Source of the DNA: Tropicimonas_B omnivorans
Lineage (GTDB): Bacteria; Pseudomonadota; Alphaproteobacteria; Rhodobacterales; Rhodobacteraceae
Assembly: GCF_031846565.1 (NCBI RefSeq)
Contig: NZ_JAVRHL010000004.1
Coordinates: 1-64,000 of the forward strand
Reading direction: 5' to 3'
Length of the DNA stretch: 64,000 nt
This document shows, in pieces, positions 18,038 to 26,807 of this stretch. The notes under the pieces were generated by a model. It was not told where the DNA came from and did no database searches. It saw nothing but the letters and a program-made list of their open reading frames with translations. Each line of letters begins with the position of its first letter. Position 1 is the stretch's first letter. The position numbers and the translations under genes are program-made.

Positions 18038-18615
18038 GTTCGACTTCAGTGCAAGAAATAGCCGCCGCGGCGGAACCGGAGTTCCTCCGGGTGTGCCGTA
18101 TGGGTTAAAGGATGTAAGTGCGTGTGCGGCGGGGCCTTTAGGCGGCGCCGCAGGCGGTGGAAACCCGAAACTCTTGCGAAAACAGTGGGTTTAAGTTCTT
18201 TCCTGAAGCTGATCGCGCAGTGTGCTCTCGCCGGACCGCGGCATCAGGCGATGTTTTCGCGCGCGATTTTGCAGCAACTTTCTGCTAGCCGACCACATGA
18301 CAACGGCAGATGTTGCCTTTGGATACCCTCCAAGGTTGATCCTCCGGATCGAGATTTGGCGCATAGCGGGTGCGCGGAGAGGTGTCTTCGAGAATCAATT
18401 TCCCGATATCGCATTCACGGCTTGCCGAGTTTAGCACGCAGTGCTCCGGACGCGGCCAGTTGCTACGTGTCGCCACGGTCCGGAGGAGGTCTTCCTCGGC
18501 TAACGGATGTTGTCATGACATGGATAACGACAGCAGCGCGGACGTTGCGGGCGGTCGCTGCGCAAGGCTCCGATTTCCGTTTCGCCGCGCATTAATATGA
18601 AACTGTTCCGACGCT
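18038..18615. other. non-coding stretch, nothing recognised
   Basis: About 580 bases without a frame that looks like a protein on either strand. Composition is mixed and slightly less GC-rich than the neighbours. No repeat of the families listed here was recognised. Probably decayed cargo. Confidence 0.4.
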
Positions 18616-19487
18616 TCATTCCTGCCGCGTGTCGCCTTGCCCGAACTCCGTGAGCAACCAGTCCACGACGCGACGGCGATGCCGCCCACCATTCTGCGCC
18701 TTTGCCCAAGTTATGAACAGGCCTTCACTAGAAGGCTCCTGAGGAAACCATATTTCCACGAGGCGCCCCTCGCGTAGGTTCGCTTCGATCATGTGGTGGG
18801 GCGCAATCGCGACGCCGTGCCCGTTCATGGCTGCGTCCAGCGCGAGCGCCGAGCGGCCGAAGTTGAAAGGGGCATGCGTCGGACGCTGCCCGGTTGCCTC
18901 GGCCAGCCGATCCCAGTCCTGAAGAAGTGGCAGGGTCAACAACGTCTCCGGCCCATCGGCCAATCGGGGTGGAGGAAGTCGGGGCTGCACACGGCGGCAA
19001 GGCGCAGCTCTGTAAGATGTCGGCTCTCATGGGCGGGGTTCGGATCGGGGGCGGTGCCAGGCCAGACGGCGATCTCGCCGCGTCCGAGTCCGCGATCCAT
19101 CACCCGGTTATGAATCTCCGTGGCAAGCGAGACCGATGGGAAGGTCTCCCTGAACCGATCCATTCGCGGCATCATCCACTTCGCCATGAAGGACGGACCG
19201 ATATGCGGGGTGATTCGGCCGTCCTGCCCGGCGATGTCCGAAAGCGCGGTGTCGATGATGGCCAGCGCGTCGATCATCGCCGCATGGCAACGATTGCCGG
19301 CAGGTGTGAGGGATACGCCGCGCGCGCCCCGCACAAGGAGCGGTGTTCCGAACTCGAGTTCGATCTGCTTGATCCGCTGCGACACCGCTCCCCGCGAGAG
19401 GTTCAGAACCTCGGCTGCACGCTGAATGTTGCCGTGCTCCGCCACGGTAGAGAAAACACGCAGGGCGTTCAGGTTCGCAGGTGGCAT
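18616..19487 (-). pseudogene. LysR-family regulator broken by a frameshift
   Basis: Two overlapping frames together make one LysR protein of about 290 aa. The first frame (from ATG 19487, MPPANLNALRVFSTV) has the helix-turn-helix NIQRAAEVLNLSRGAVSQRI and the effector domain up to CSPDFLHPDW, then stops at 18936-18938. The second frame picks up around 18975 with RLADGPETLLTLPLL and runs to the normal C terminus. A one-base shift in or near the C-rich CTCCACCCCG is the simplest cause. It is divergent from the broken GNAT gene at 19599, which it probably once controlled. A sequencing error is possible, though the GNAT neighbour is broken too. Confidence 0.8.
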
Positions 19488-19598
19488 CGGGTTCCCGGTC
19501 GTCAGGTTTTTTAATGGCTCGGTCAGAAGTCCCGCTTTGTCGAACCTCCCCGTCCTACCGATGCTCACGGAAGAACCCGGCTCAATCAGGAGGCCGCT

Positions 19599-20594
19599 GT
19601 GCCCGCCACGATCCGACCCGCGACCACCGAGGACATTCCTGCGATGGTCTAGCTACTGCTCGCTGACGCGCGTGAGCGCCATGCAAAAGACGCGCTGTTG
19701 TGGGACATGGCCGATGATGCGGCTTCGCAGGTCGAGAAGGCAGTCACCTTCGCGCTGATCGCCGAGGCGCAACCCTTCCGGCAATTCTGGCAAGTCGCAG
19801 AAAATGGCGGACGGATCGTGTGCGTGGTTCATTCGATGCTTCTGCCCGTTCCGCCCATCTATGCAGGCGCGGACGGAACGCCCGGACTGATCCTGCCCGA
19901 CAGCTTCGCCGTGACCGACGCGCCCGAGGGCACGGTTGAGGCGCTGGTGGAGGCAGCGCAAGCGGTTCAGCGAGAGGCCGGTGCGCGGATCTTTCTGTCG
20001 TCCTTCGTCGCCGGCCCGGATTGGCGGGCCGCGTTCGATGCCAAAAGCTATGAACCGCTGACTCTCTACTTCTCGCGCTCCGATCTCGGCGATGCGGGAA
20101 GGCCGTCGGACGTCCGGCCGGCCAACGAGGCGGACGTGCCGGGAATCGTCGCGCGCAGTGCCGAGATCCGGTCCGTCCTCTTCGGCATCGACCCCTTCTG
20201 GGCGATCCACCCAGAGGCAGACGCCCGCTTCGATGCCTGGACGCGGCGGAGCCTGACGTTGCCTGACCGGGACATGCTGGTGATGGTCGACCCAGAAGGT
20301 CTGGAGGGCTATGTGATCGCGCAGCCCGCCTCGCGACTGCACTTCCCGCCCGCGCACAACATCACCGGGACGGGCGTAATCGACGACTTTTACCATCCCG
20401 ATCTCGCTGACCCGAACGCGCTCGCGAACGCGGGCGTCGGGAGCATGGCGCTCCTGCGCGCCGCCGAGGCGGCATTTGCCGAACGGGGCACTGGCGCGGC
20501 CTTCGTCGTCTGCCCGGCGGGATGACGCTCGAAGATCGAACTGTTGGTGACCGCCGGCTACGAGACGGCGATGATCTGGTCGATCAAGCGATAG
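19599..20594 (+). pseudogene. GNAT acetyltransferase with two in-frame stop codons
   Basis: One continuous frame of 331 codons from GTG 19599, with a perfect AGGAGG (19588-19593) five bases upstream, to TAG 20592-20594. It is interrupted by TAG at 19650-19652 (codon 18) and TGA at 20523-20525 (codon 309). The start reads PATIRPATTEDIPAMV-stop-LLLADARERH, and the end CPAG-stop-RSKIELLVTAGYETAMIW, a normal GNAT C terminus. CAG to TAG and TGG to TGA would restore both, and each is a single transition. The second half has a GNAT acetyl-CoA fold (VRPANEADVPGIV, GVIDDFYH). An internal start could still give a shortened product. Confidence 0.8.
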
Positions 20595-20976
20595 CACTGC
20601 GAGAAAGGAACGGCGCTGTGGATGCCGAGACGGTCATCACGGCCACTGTCCATGCGGTTCAGGCCGAACTGTTTCCGCCCAACCACCAAAGCCGACATTT
20701 TTGCCCTCCGCAGCATCCGGCAAAGTGGGCTCGGAGCGGTCATGCGGCGCTGCGGCGGGCCGCATGACCGGCTTGGCGGTGCTGCACGTCGCTCGCGGCC
20801 CATACCCGCCGTTCGCCAGGATCACCAACGCGGCAGCGCAGCTTCCCCGAACCGGTCATTCAAGGCGCCGTGCAACACGGTTAGGCAGGCCGAGGTCGGC
20901 AATGCGGACAAAGCTGCCGACCGTAAGCTTTTATTGAAAGTCCGCTGAGTTGGAGCCAGGGGCGGACCATTCTGGG
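20595..20976. other. non-coding gap holding 124-bp repeat copy 2
   Basis: No gene. Bases 20796-20919 are the second copy of the 124-bp repeat; the flanks 20595-20795 and 20920-20976 show nothing recognisable. Confidence 0.6.
20796..20919 (+). repeat. 124-bp direct repeat, copy 2
   Basis: Matches 2140-2263 at 123 of 124 positions in the same orientation. The outer edges are sharp: similarity stops at the base before and after. It lies inside the complete Tn7-like element, whereas copy 1 lies outside it. Confidence 0.95.
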
Positions 20977-21474
20977 TTAAGGCCGGTTCGGGCGCCTATA
21001 AAACACGTCTTCTCCAGCTTGGTGTGTTCGCTGGAAGCCAAGCCTCCTGAGCAGCGCGTGAGAGCGAGCATTTCCTTCCTCAGTGTCCGCGGTGATCTCG
21101 ACGACCGCAGGCAGTGCTTCAAGCTCCGCGATCGTTAGGTCACAGGCTGCGAACGCAATTGATCGTCCCCAAACCCTTGGCGTCAGAACGTAGGCTAGGC
21201 TGGCCACGCCGCCCGCATCAATGGTCGCCTGCGTATAGCCGACAACAGTTCCTCTATCGAATACCGTCCAGTTCAACCATGTCTGTCCCGTTCCCGGGGG
21301 AGCACCTCTGCCGATCCTCTCAATGCGTTCGCGTACGCCCTCGACCGATGTCGGCGGCTCCTGATCGAGGAATGTGTATATTCTGCGATCTCGAAGTGCA
21401 GCATATAAGCCATCTGCGTGGGAGGGGTCCTGTGGCTCGATCATGACGGCCACCACGCGTTCCGTATTCGACAT
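20977..21474 (-). CDS. GNAT-family N-acetyltransferase (RimJ/RimL-like)
   Basis: Protein of 165 aa. Visible features are ALRDRRIYTFLDQEPPTS near the N terminus (RimJ/RimL-like), WTVFDRGTVVGYTQATID in the middle strands, VWGRSIAFAACDLTIAEL as a diverged acetyl-CoA loop and helix, and the C-terminal NARSHALLRRLGFQRT typical of GNAT enzymes acting on proteins or small molecules. ATG 21474 was preferred to the adjacent TTG 21477. It appears intact, unlike several neighbours. Acceptor substrate unknown. Confidence 0.75.
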   Translation of the reverse strand: MSNTERVVAVMIEPQDPSHADGLYAALRDRRIYTFLDQEPPTSVEGVRERIERIGRGAPPGTGQTWLNWTVFDRGTVVGYTQATIDAGGVASLAYVLTPRVWGRSIAFAACDLTIAELEALPAVVEITADTEEGNARSHALLRRLGFQRTHQAGEDVFYRRPNRP

Positions 21475-21847
21475 CAACTAAAGCCCTTCATCGACGAAAC
21501 CGAAATAGCTGACTTTCGCGCGGCCCGCAGCATCGGTCAGAATGGGCTCAAAGCCGCCGCCCGCTGCGTCGGTCGCGAACGACCGTTCTCTGACAGAAAT
21601 CCCCTTGCCAGAAACAGCGCGCCACATACGGTGGTTTGTGTCCCTCTCCAAGAGAGCTCGCATATTCAGAAGGTTAGCCGGGACAGAACCCCAAGGCAAA
21701 ACCTATGTGGTTTTCGCACGTTTTTGGCTGCTCGCGAGAGCGGCCGTTCGCTGCGGCTGGCGCGAGCGTCGGCAGTGCGGACGTAGCTGCCGTTCATCGA
21801 CGGGCGTTCAATGTCCGCTCTGGGCCGACATAGCGGTTAGAATAAGC
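21475..21847. other. non-coding gap with dispersed repeat pieces
   Basis: No gene seen. The lead-in GCAGCATCGGTCAGAATGGG (21527-21546) matches the family at 2729 and 6999. Bases 21640-21690 match 7257-7307, sharing TTCAGAAGGTTAGCCGGGAC. Near 21768 a GTGCGGACGTAGCTGCCGTT motif resembles the end of the 124-bp repeat. Confidence 0.6.
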
Positions 21848-22267
21848 CTATTCTTTCAAAGGAGAACAGGACGTCGAAACCTCCCAGTCGCTGCCTTTTC
21901 GGTCTTTTGTTTCGCTCCAGAGCACAGGCCCAGGGCGAAGACCTTTCCGCAAACAAATTGTATCTGTTGCCAATACAGCTATAAGAAAATTAGCGTGCTC
22001 GGAGAGTGTCGGTGCGTCAATTGAAATGCTGAAACCTCCTGTAGGGTCAGCCTCAACGAAACTCCCAATAAAGCCTTCACCAAGTATTTGCCCCGAAAAA
22101 TCAAAAGTTTGGGCATCAGAGGAAAGCATAGGGAATACAATCTCAAATCCAGACATCACTTGTTCTACGTCCACACTACCATCAGGCAGCTCTGGCACCT
22201 GAACCGTATCTGCTTGTGCTGGTTGCCCAATAAGAAAACAGGCGAAGAGAATTGACTTGCATCGCAT
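21848..22267 (-). CDS. small secreted hypothetical protein
   Basis: Protein of 139 aa from ATG 22267. Residues 1-19 are a Sec signal peptide (MRCKSILFACFLIGQPAQA). The mature part is acidic (VPELPDGSVDVEQVMSGFEI) with two Cys in the C-terminal third (DTICLRK, STSCSPL) that could form a disulfide in the periplasm. An in-frame start 19 codons upstream would bury the signal peptide, so it was not used. Less GC-rich than its surroundings. No family recognised. Confidence 0.55.
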   Translation of the reverse strand: MRCKSILFACFLIGQPAQADTVQVPELPDGSVDVEQVMSGFEIVFPMLSSDAQTFDFSGQILGEGFIGSFVEADPTGGFSISIDAPTLSEHANFLIAVLATDTICLRKGLRPGPVLWSETKDRKGSDWEVSTSCSPLKE

Positions 22268-22523
22268 GTGCCGGGACTCTGACTGACTGCCGTAGACGAC
22301 CAGACTATCTATGGCTTCGAACATCTATCAAGTCGGTTCGATCAAGCAACCATTCGCTTTGAAGACATTCATGCACGACGCAGCATCATGCACTATGGGC
22401 TCCTTCCAGCCGTTCGCCGCGCGCTGTCCAAAGGACCGCTGTCGGCTTAGCGTAGGATTTCACACTTTCCCGAAAACGACCCGACGCCGTCGATCTTGCC
22501 CTGGAGCGGGGGCAAAGCGGTAA

Positions 22524-22793
22524 ACCTATCACCTGTCCGATGGCCCGGCCGGCCCGTTCCAAGAGACGGTTACAGGCCTGCTCGAGAGCCAGGGCATCGC
22601 CCCGCCGACGAAGACGATGCCGCGGACAGTGCTCAGATCCGTCGCGCGGGCCGGCGAAGCAGCCTATCGCGTCAGCGGCGGTCGCCTGCGGGGACCGCTC
22701 AGCCTGCAAGACTTCGCGACAAGCGCGGTCGAGATAACGCTCGATATGCGCAAGGCCGAGCGCGAGCTTGGCTATGCCCCGCTCATGAGCTGA
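22524..22793 (+). pseudogene. C-terminal fragment of an NAD-dependent epimerase/3-beta-HSD-like gene
   Basis: An open stretch with no start codon of its own (a TAA directly precedes it at 22521) encodes TYHLSDGPAGPFQETVTG, then an APPTKTMPRTVLRS helix, and ends VEITLDMRKAERELGYAPLM before TGA 22791-22793. This is the usual end of extended-SDR sugar or sterol epimerase-like proteins (VSDG ... LD.SKA..ELGY.P). The N-terminal Rossmann part is absent from the sequence to the left, so this is a truncated remnant. Confidence 0.65.
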
Positions 22794-22910
22794 AAGCGGG
22801 GGCTGGAAGAAGCTGCGCGCAGTGAGGGTCAACTAGGCCGTCCAGGCGCGCCTTTACCGACCGCTCGAGCATGGTTGGCGCGCGGTCCGCGGGCCTCGGG
22901 CGGCCTGCCC

Positions 22911-23801
22911 TTACCGCCCGACATAGGCTGCCAGTTCCTCGAACGTGCCCTGCGGAAAGGCACGTTTCAACGTGTCGAGGAAGGCCGAGACCCGGGCGCT
23001 GAGCAATCTGCGGGACGGATAAAGCGCCCAGAGCGCGATGTCGGGCGCGTCGACATCGCCCCATGTCACCAGCGTGCCGTCTGCGATGTCGTGACTGACG
23101 AGCGAGATCGGCAACCGCGCGGCACCGACGCCCGCGCGCACCGCGTCGCGCACCATGATCAGCGACGACAGGCCGAGCACCGGCTCGATCTCCAGCGTCA
23201 CGGGGCCTTGCGCCGTCTTCAGGTTCCAGCCGGACCGGTCCGCGGCGGACCGCACCACCGCCGGAACCGGCGCGCCTTTCGCCGGCCGCTCCAGCCCCAT
23301 TGGTGCCACCACCACAAGCCGGTCATGCAGGAAGGCGCGCCCGACGAGGCTTTCGTCCGGCGCGGGGTTCACCCGGATCACCAGGTCGATCCCCTCTTCG
23401 AACATGTCCACCGCGCGATCCTCGGTCGTCACCTCCAGCCGCACCTGCGGATGCGCCAGCGCGAACTCCGCCGCGACCTTGCCCATCGCTATCTGTGAAA
23501 ACAGCAGTGGCGCGCTGATCCGCAGCCGGCCGCGGGGCTTTTCTCCGCCCGAAGCGACCGCGGCCGTCGCCTCCTCCATCTCCAGAAGCAACCGGCTGGT
23601 GCGGGCATAGAGGGCGCGGCCCTCTTCGGTCAGCTTCAGGGCACGCCCGCCGCGCTCGAAGAGGCGCAGGTCGAGCGAGGCTTCCAGCTCGGCCACCCGG
23701 CGGGACAACGTGGCCTTGGGGCGCGTCGAGGCGCGCGCCGCGCGGCCGAAGCCCTCGTGCCGCGCGACAAGGGTGAAATCGGCAAGGGCGAGCAGGTCCA
23801 T
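22911..23801 (-). CDS. LysR-family transcriptional regulator
   Basis: Protein of 296 aa, full length. The helix-turn-helix lies at residues about 4-62 (FGRAARASTRPKATLSRRVAEL, LFERGG, LTEEG), followed by the effector domain with RISAPLLFSQIAMGKVAAEF and DLVIRVNPAPD. The form is that of regulators controlling oxidoreductase genes. It starts 150 bp from, and divergent to, the NmrA-like SDR gene at 23951, so it most likely regulates the SDR-SRPBCC-DUF2000 cluster. Confidence 0.85.
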   Translation of the reverse strand: MDLLALADFTLVARHEGFGRAARASTRPKATLSRRVAELEASLDLRLFERGGRALKLTEEGRALYARTSRLLLEMEEATAAVASGGEKPRGRLRISAPLLFSQIAMGKVAAEFALAHPQVRLEVTTEDRAVDMFEEGIDLVIRVNPAPDESLVGRAFLHDRLVVVAPMGLERPAKGAPVPAVVRSAADRSGWNLKTAQGPVTLEIEPVLGLSSLIMVRDAVRAGVGAARLPISLVSHDIADGTLVTWGDVDAPDIALWALYPSRRLLSARVSAFLDTLKRAFPQGTFEELAAYVGR

Positions 23802-23950
23802 CGGTCGGATCCCCCGGAGGTCAGCTTGTGCGGCGATAGTGTCTCACCAGCGGAACGGCGTGTCCAGATTGCGCGTCTACCCGCGCCCTCATGGATCGAT
23901 ACATTCCAATCATCGAAACGATGAAACACCACCCCAGACAGGAGCTTCCC

Positions 23951-24811
23951 ATGACCATCCTCGTAACAGGCGCCACCGGAAATGTCGGCCGCAACGTCGT
24001 CGATCAACTCGTCCAGCGCGGCGCGGATGTCCGCGCCCTGGTCCGCGATCCGGCCAAGGCGAATTTTCCCGACGGTGTCGAGATCGCGCAGGGCGACCTT
24101 CTCGACGTCGACTCCCTCCGCGCGGCCATGTCGGGCGTCTCGACGCTCTTCCTGCTGAACGGCGTCGTCGCCGACGAGTTCACACAGGCCCTCGTGACCC
24201 TGCAGGTCGCCCGCGAGGCGGGGATCGAACGGATCGTCTATCTCTCGGTGATCCACGCCGACCTTTACGTGAACGTGCCGCATTTCGCCGGAAAGTTCGG
24301 GGTCGAGCGGATGATCGAAGCGATGGGGCTGAACGCCACCATCCTGCGCCCGGCCTATTTCATGGACAACGAGGTCACGATCAAGGACGCGATCGCGGGC
24401 TACGGCATCTACCCGATGCCGCTGGGCGCCAAGGGCATCCCCATGATCGACGCCCGCGACATCGGCGAGATCGCGGCGATCGAGCTGATCCGGCGCGAGA
24501 ATGCCGACCCGCTTCCCACGACCCGCATCAATCTCGTCGGCCCCGACACGCTGACCGGCGAAAGCGCCGCCGCGATCTGGAGCCAGGTGCTGGGCCGCGA
24601 GATCGCCTATCCCGGCGAGGACTTCGCCGGGTTCGAGCAGAACCTGCGCCAGTTCATGCCGTCCTGGATGGCGCTCGACATGCGCCTGATGGCGGAACGC
24701 TTCGTCTCCGACGGCATGGTGCCCGAGGCTGGCGACGTCGACCGGCTAGAAGATCTGCTGGGCCGCCCGCTGCGCCGCTACCGCGACTATGCAGCCCAGA
24801 TCGCCGGCTGA
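23951..24811 (+). CDS. NmrA-like NAD(P)-binding SDR
   Basis: Protein of 286 aa with a Rossmann loop at the very start (MTILVTGATGNVGRNVVDQL) and the NmrA pattern VRALVRDPAKA. AGGAG (23939-23943) lies seven bases before ATG 23951, which decides the start against an in-frame ATG 20 codons upstream. These atypical SDRs sense NAD(P)H or reduce quinones (QorB, NmrA). First gene of a plus-strand cluster with two SRPBCC-fold proteins and a DUF2000 protein, divergent from a LysR gene, suggesting an inducible detoxification or catabolic unit. Substrate unknown. Confidence 0.85.
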   Translation: MTILVTGATGNVGRNVVDQLVQRGADVRALVRDPAKANFPDGVEIAQGDLLDVDSLRAAMSGVSTLFLLNGVVADEFTQALVTLQVAREAGIERIVYLSVIHADLYVNVPHFAGKFGVERMIEAMGLNATILRPAYFMDNEVTIKDAIAGYGIYPMPLGAKGIPMIDARDIGEIAAIELIRRENADPLPTTRINLVGPDTLTGESAAAIWSQVLGREIAYPGEDFAGFEQNLRQFMPSWMALDMRLMAERFVSDGMVPEAGDVDRLEDLLGRPLRRYRDYAAQIAG

Positions 24812-24869
24812 TCCCCCTTTTCTCCTCGCAACGGGGGCGATGCCCCCATCACATCAAAGGACCACAATC

Positions 24870-25343
24870 ATGATCTATTCGACCGCCACCGTGCCCGTCA
24901 CCGCCGAAGGCGAAGCCACCCTCACCCGTGACCAGGTCTGGGCGGGGCTCGAGCTCAAGGCCCGCGACGCGCGCGAATTCCTGCCCGCCGGCCTCTGCAC
25001 CCGCTGCGACGTGACCGAGGAAACGCAGACCCATTTCGTCCGCGACGCCACCATAGGCGGCAAGGACCTGCGCGAGATCATCGTGCTGGAGCCCGGGCGC
25101 AAGGTCACCTTCTTCCAGGCCACGGGCCCCCGCGAGGGCGCCATCGTCAACGAGATCGTCGAGGACGGGACCGGCGCGCTGCAGCTACGGTTCTACTGCT
25201 ACCTCGGCCTGCGCGGCGCCGCGCCGAACGGCCCCGAGGAGCAGGCCGAACAGGCGCAATTCGACAGCGAGAACGGCTACAAGGCCGCGCTGCTCTCGAC
25301 GCTCAAGCGCACCCGCGCGCTGGTCGCCGAAGGGCGGCTCTGA
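24870..25343 (+). CDS. AtaL-like SRPBCC-fold protein (DUF1857)
   Basis: Protein of 157 aa. MIYSTATVPVTAEGEATLTR followed by DQVWAGLELKARDAREFLP is characteristic of AtaL-like or DUF1857 proteins, which have the Bet v 1/SRPBCC ligand-binding fold. ATG 24870 follows AAAGGA with suitable spacing. It lies 58 bp after the NmrA-like gene and is likely co-transcribed. Binding partner and reaction unknown. Confidence 0.8.
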   Translation: MIYSTATVPVTAEGEATLTRDQVWAGLELKARDAREFLPAGLCTRCDVTEETQTHFVRDATIGGKDLREIIVLEPGRKVTFFQATGPREGAIVNEIVEDGTGALQLRFYCYLGLRGAAPNGPEEQAEQAQFDSENGYKAALLSTLKRTRALVAEGRL

Positions 25344-25514
25344 GGCGGCTAGCGAAAACATGCCGCCGTCCCCCGCACCGCCCAACGGCGCCGGAGACGG
25401 CACGACACGGCCCACGTCTGCCCGATGAGCCTTCATCCGGCGGCCCTTGTCCTGAAACCGGCGGAAACCACGCAGCCCTGCGACACCCGCCCAATCTTCG
25501 AAAGGCGCAGTCAC

Positions 25515-26045
25515 ATGCCCCACTACAGTGAAACCAACGGCCCGTCGCGCCTGGACGTCGCCGTGACCCTTCAGGCGCTTATCCCGGCGGCGCAGGACGA
25601 CGTCTTCCGCTTCGTGTCCGCCGAGGACGTCCTGCCGAAGATCCTGACCGGCTACGGGCTGGTGCCCGGGGTCGTTTCGACCTCGGATGTATCCGGCCCC
25701 TGGGATCGCCCCGGCGTACACCGCGTCGTGCATCTCGCGGACGGAAGTACGGTCGACGAAGCGGTTACGACATACGATCGTCCCTCTTACTTCTCCTACC
25801 GGGTGAGCAATCCGAGCTTTGCCCTGAAGCACCTGATGACGGACGCCCGCGGAGAATTCCGCTTCGTCCCCGAGGGCGCTGACACGCATCTGACCTGGAC
25901 CTATACGTTCCGGGCGAAAGATGACATTCGCAAACTCCCCCTGGCGCTTTTCGTACGTAGCCAGTGGCGCGGGTATATGGATGTCTGCATGCGCAACATC
26001 GGCACCCATTTCGCCGGCACCGCACCCACGCATCGCAACGCTTGA
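25515..26045 (+). CDS. SRPBCC-family protein
   Basis: Protein of 176 aa with the helix-grip fold pattern: DVAVTLQALIPAAQDDVFRF at the start, SGPWDRPGVHRVVHLADG in the central strands, and LTWTYTFRAKDD followed by a long C-terminal helix. ATG 25515 was preferred; an in-frame ATG 30 codons upstream adds a low-complexity leader. A second SRPBCC protein in the same cluster suggests binding of a small hydrophobic substrate such as a polyketide, lipid or aromatic. Followed 11 bp later by the DUF2000 gene. Confidence 0.75.
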   Translation: MPHYSETNGPSRLDVAVTLQALIPAAQDDVFRFVSAEDVLPKILTGYGLVPGVVSTSDVSGPWDRPGVHRVVHLADGSTVDEAVTTYDRPSYFSYRVSNPSFALKHLMTDARGEFRFVPEGADTHLTWTYTFRAKDDIRKLPLALFVRSQWRGYMDVCMRNIGTHFAGTAPTHRNA

Positions 26046-26056
26046 GGGAAACTCGC

Positions 26057-26464
26057 ATGTTCGACACCAAGGTCGCCATTCTCGTGCTGGACGATCTCCA
26101 GACCTGGCAGAAGCTGAATGTCACGGCGTTCCTCGCCACCGGTATGGCGGGCAGTGCCCCCGAGGCGATGGGCGAGCCCTACGTCGACGGGGCCGGCACG
26201 GCCTATGCTTCGCTTCTCGGCCAGCCGATCATGATCCTGACCGCCAACCGGGAGGTGCTTCTGCGGGCGCGCGACCAGGCGCATCAGCGAAGCCTGAGCT
26301 GCGCCGCCTTCGTCGAGGCCATGTTCTCGACCGGCCATGACGAAGCCAACAGGCAAGCTTTCTCGGCAGAACCGGTCGACGCACCGGCCCTTGTGGGGAT
26401 CGCCGTTCGAGGGCCGAAAAAGGATGTCGACAAGGCGATCAAGGGCGCGAAGCTGCACCCCTGA
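26057..26464 (+). CDS. DUF2000-family protein
   Basis: Protein of 135 aa. The start MFDTKVAILVLDDLQTWQKL leads into NVTAFLATGMAG, and the internal ASLLGQPIMILTANREVL is typical of DUF2000 proteins, which resemble peptidyl-tRNA hydrolase II in fold. GAGGGAA (26044-26050) sets ATG 26057. Last gene of the LysR-divergent cluster. No enzymatic role is established for the family. Confidence 0.8.
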   Translation: MFDTKVAILVLDDLQTWQKLNVTAFLATGMAGSAPEAMGEPYVDGAGTAYASLLGQPIMILTANREVLLRARDQAHQRSLSCAAFVEAMFSTGHDEANRQAFSAEPVDAPALVGIAVRGPKKDVDKAIKGAKLHP

Positions 26465-26587
26465 CATTACGGTCGTTATCCCTCGCCATTGCCCCTTCGG
26501 CCGGGGCGTGGCTTTCGCGGCATAACCCGCCCACCCGTGTGTTTTATCCCTTCTCCGTCACGCAACACGAATTTCAGCATCGGCAAC

Positions 26588-26632
26588 CGAACCTCGCAGA
26601 ACGACCGTAAGGGCGGCAATCTGCGAGGTTCG
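26588..26632 (+). terminator. long-stem hairpin, probable terminator
   Basis: Perfect 13-bp arms CGAACCTCGCAGA (26588-26600) and TCTGCGAGGTTCG (26620-26632) around a 19-base loop, followed by GGCGTTTT. It is 124 bases past the DUF2000 stop. The long loop and short T run are not ideal for a terminator, so it could instead be a protein-binding or recombination palindrome. Confidence 0.5.
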
Positions 26633-26725
26633 GGCGTTTTCAGGGGTTGGGGGGGGCGGTCTGTCGTGCCGTTGCGCGGGAGGTCCGACGCTTAGCCAGT
26701 ATGCGCTTAAATCGTTCTACTAGTG

Positions 26726-26738
26726 AGACGGATCGTCT
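26726..26738. promoter_or_regulatory. TetR-type operator-like palindrome
   Basis: AGACGGATCGTCT is an inverted repeat of AGACG and CGTCT around GAT, inside the AT-rich segment 70-80 bases upstream of the fusion gene start. TetR-family operators often have AGAC...GTCT halves. No TetR gene is adjacent, so any regulator is encoded elsewhere. Confidence 0.4.
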
Positions 26739-26807
26739 ATATTAACGGTCTATTGCGTTATCAGGGAGACGGTAAATTCCCCTTGTCTTTGGATAAGGAG
26801 AACCACC

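Larger units (their letters stand above)
26465..26807. other. intergenic region with hairpin and upstream control region
   Basis: No gene. It holds a strong hairpin (26588-26632), an 8-G run (26649-26656), and an AT-rich promoter-like stretch from about 26700 with a palindrome (26726-26738) ahead of the fusion gene at 26808. Confidence 0.6.

Noticed and set aside
19650..20525. Stop-codon recoding in the GNAT gene
   Set aside because: Two different stop codons (TAG and TGA), no structured element next to either, and a broken regulator beside it make simple decay far more likely.
22386..22832. Minus-strand hypothetical gene of about 150 codons
   Set aside because: It is opposite an epimerase C-terminal fragment whose plus-strand translation is clearly protein-like; the minus translation is not.
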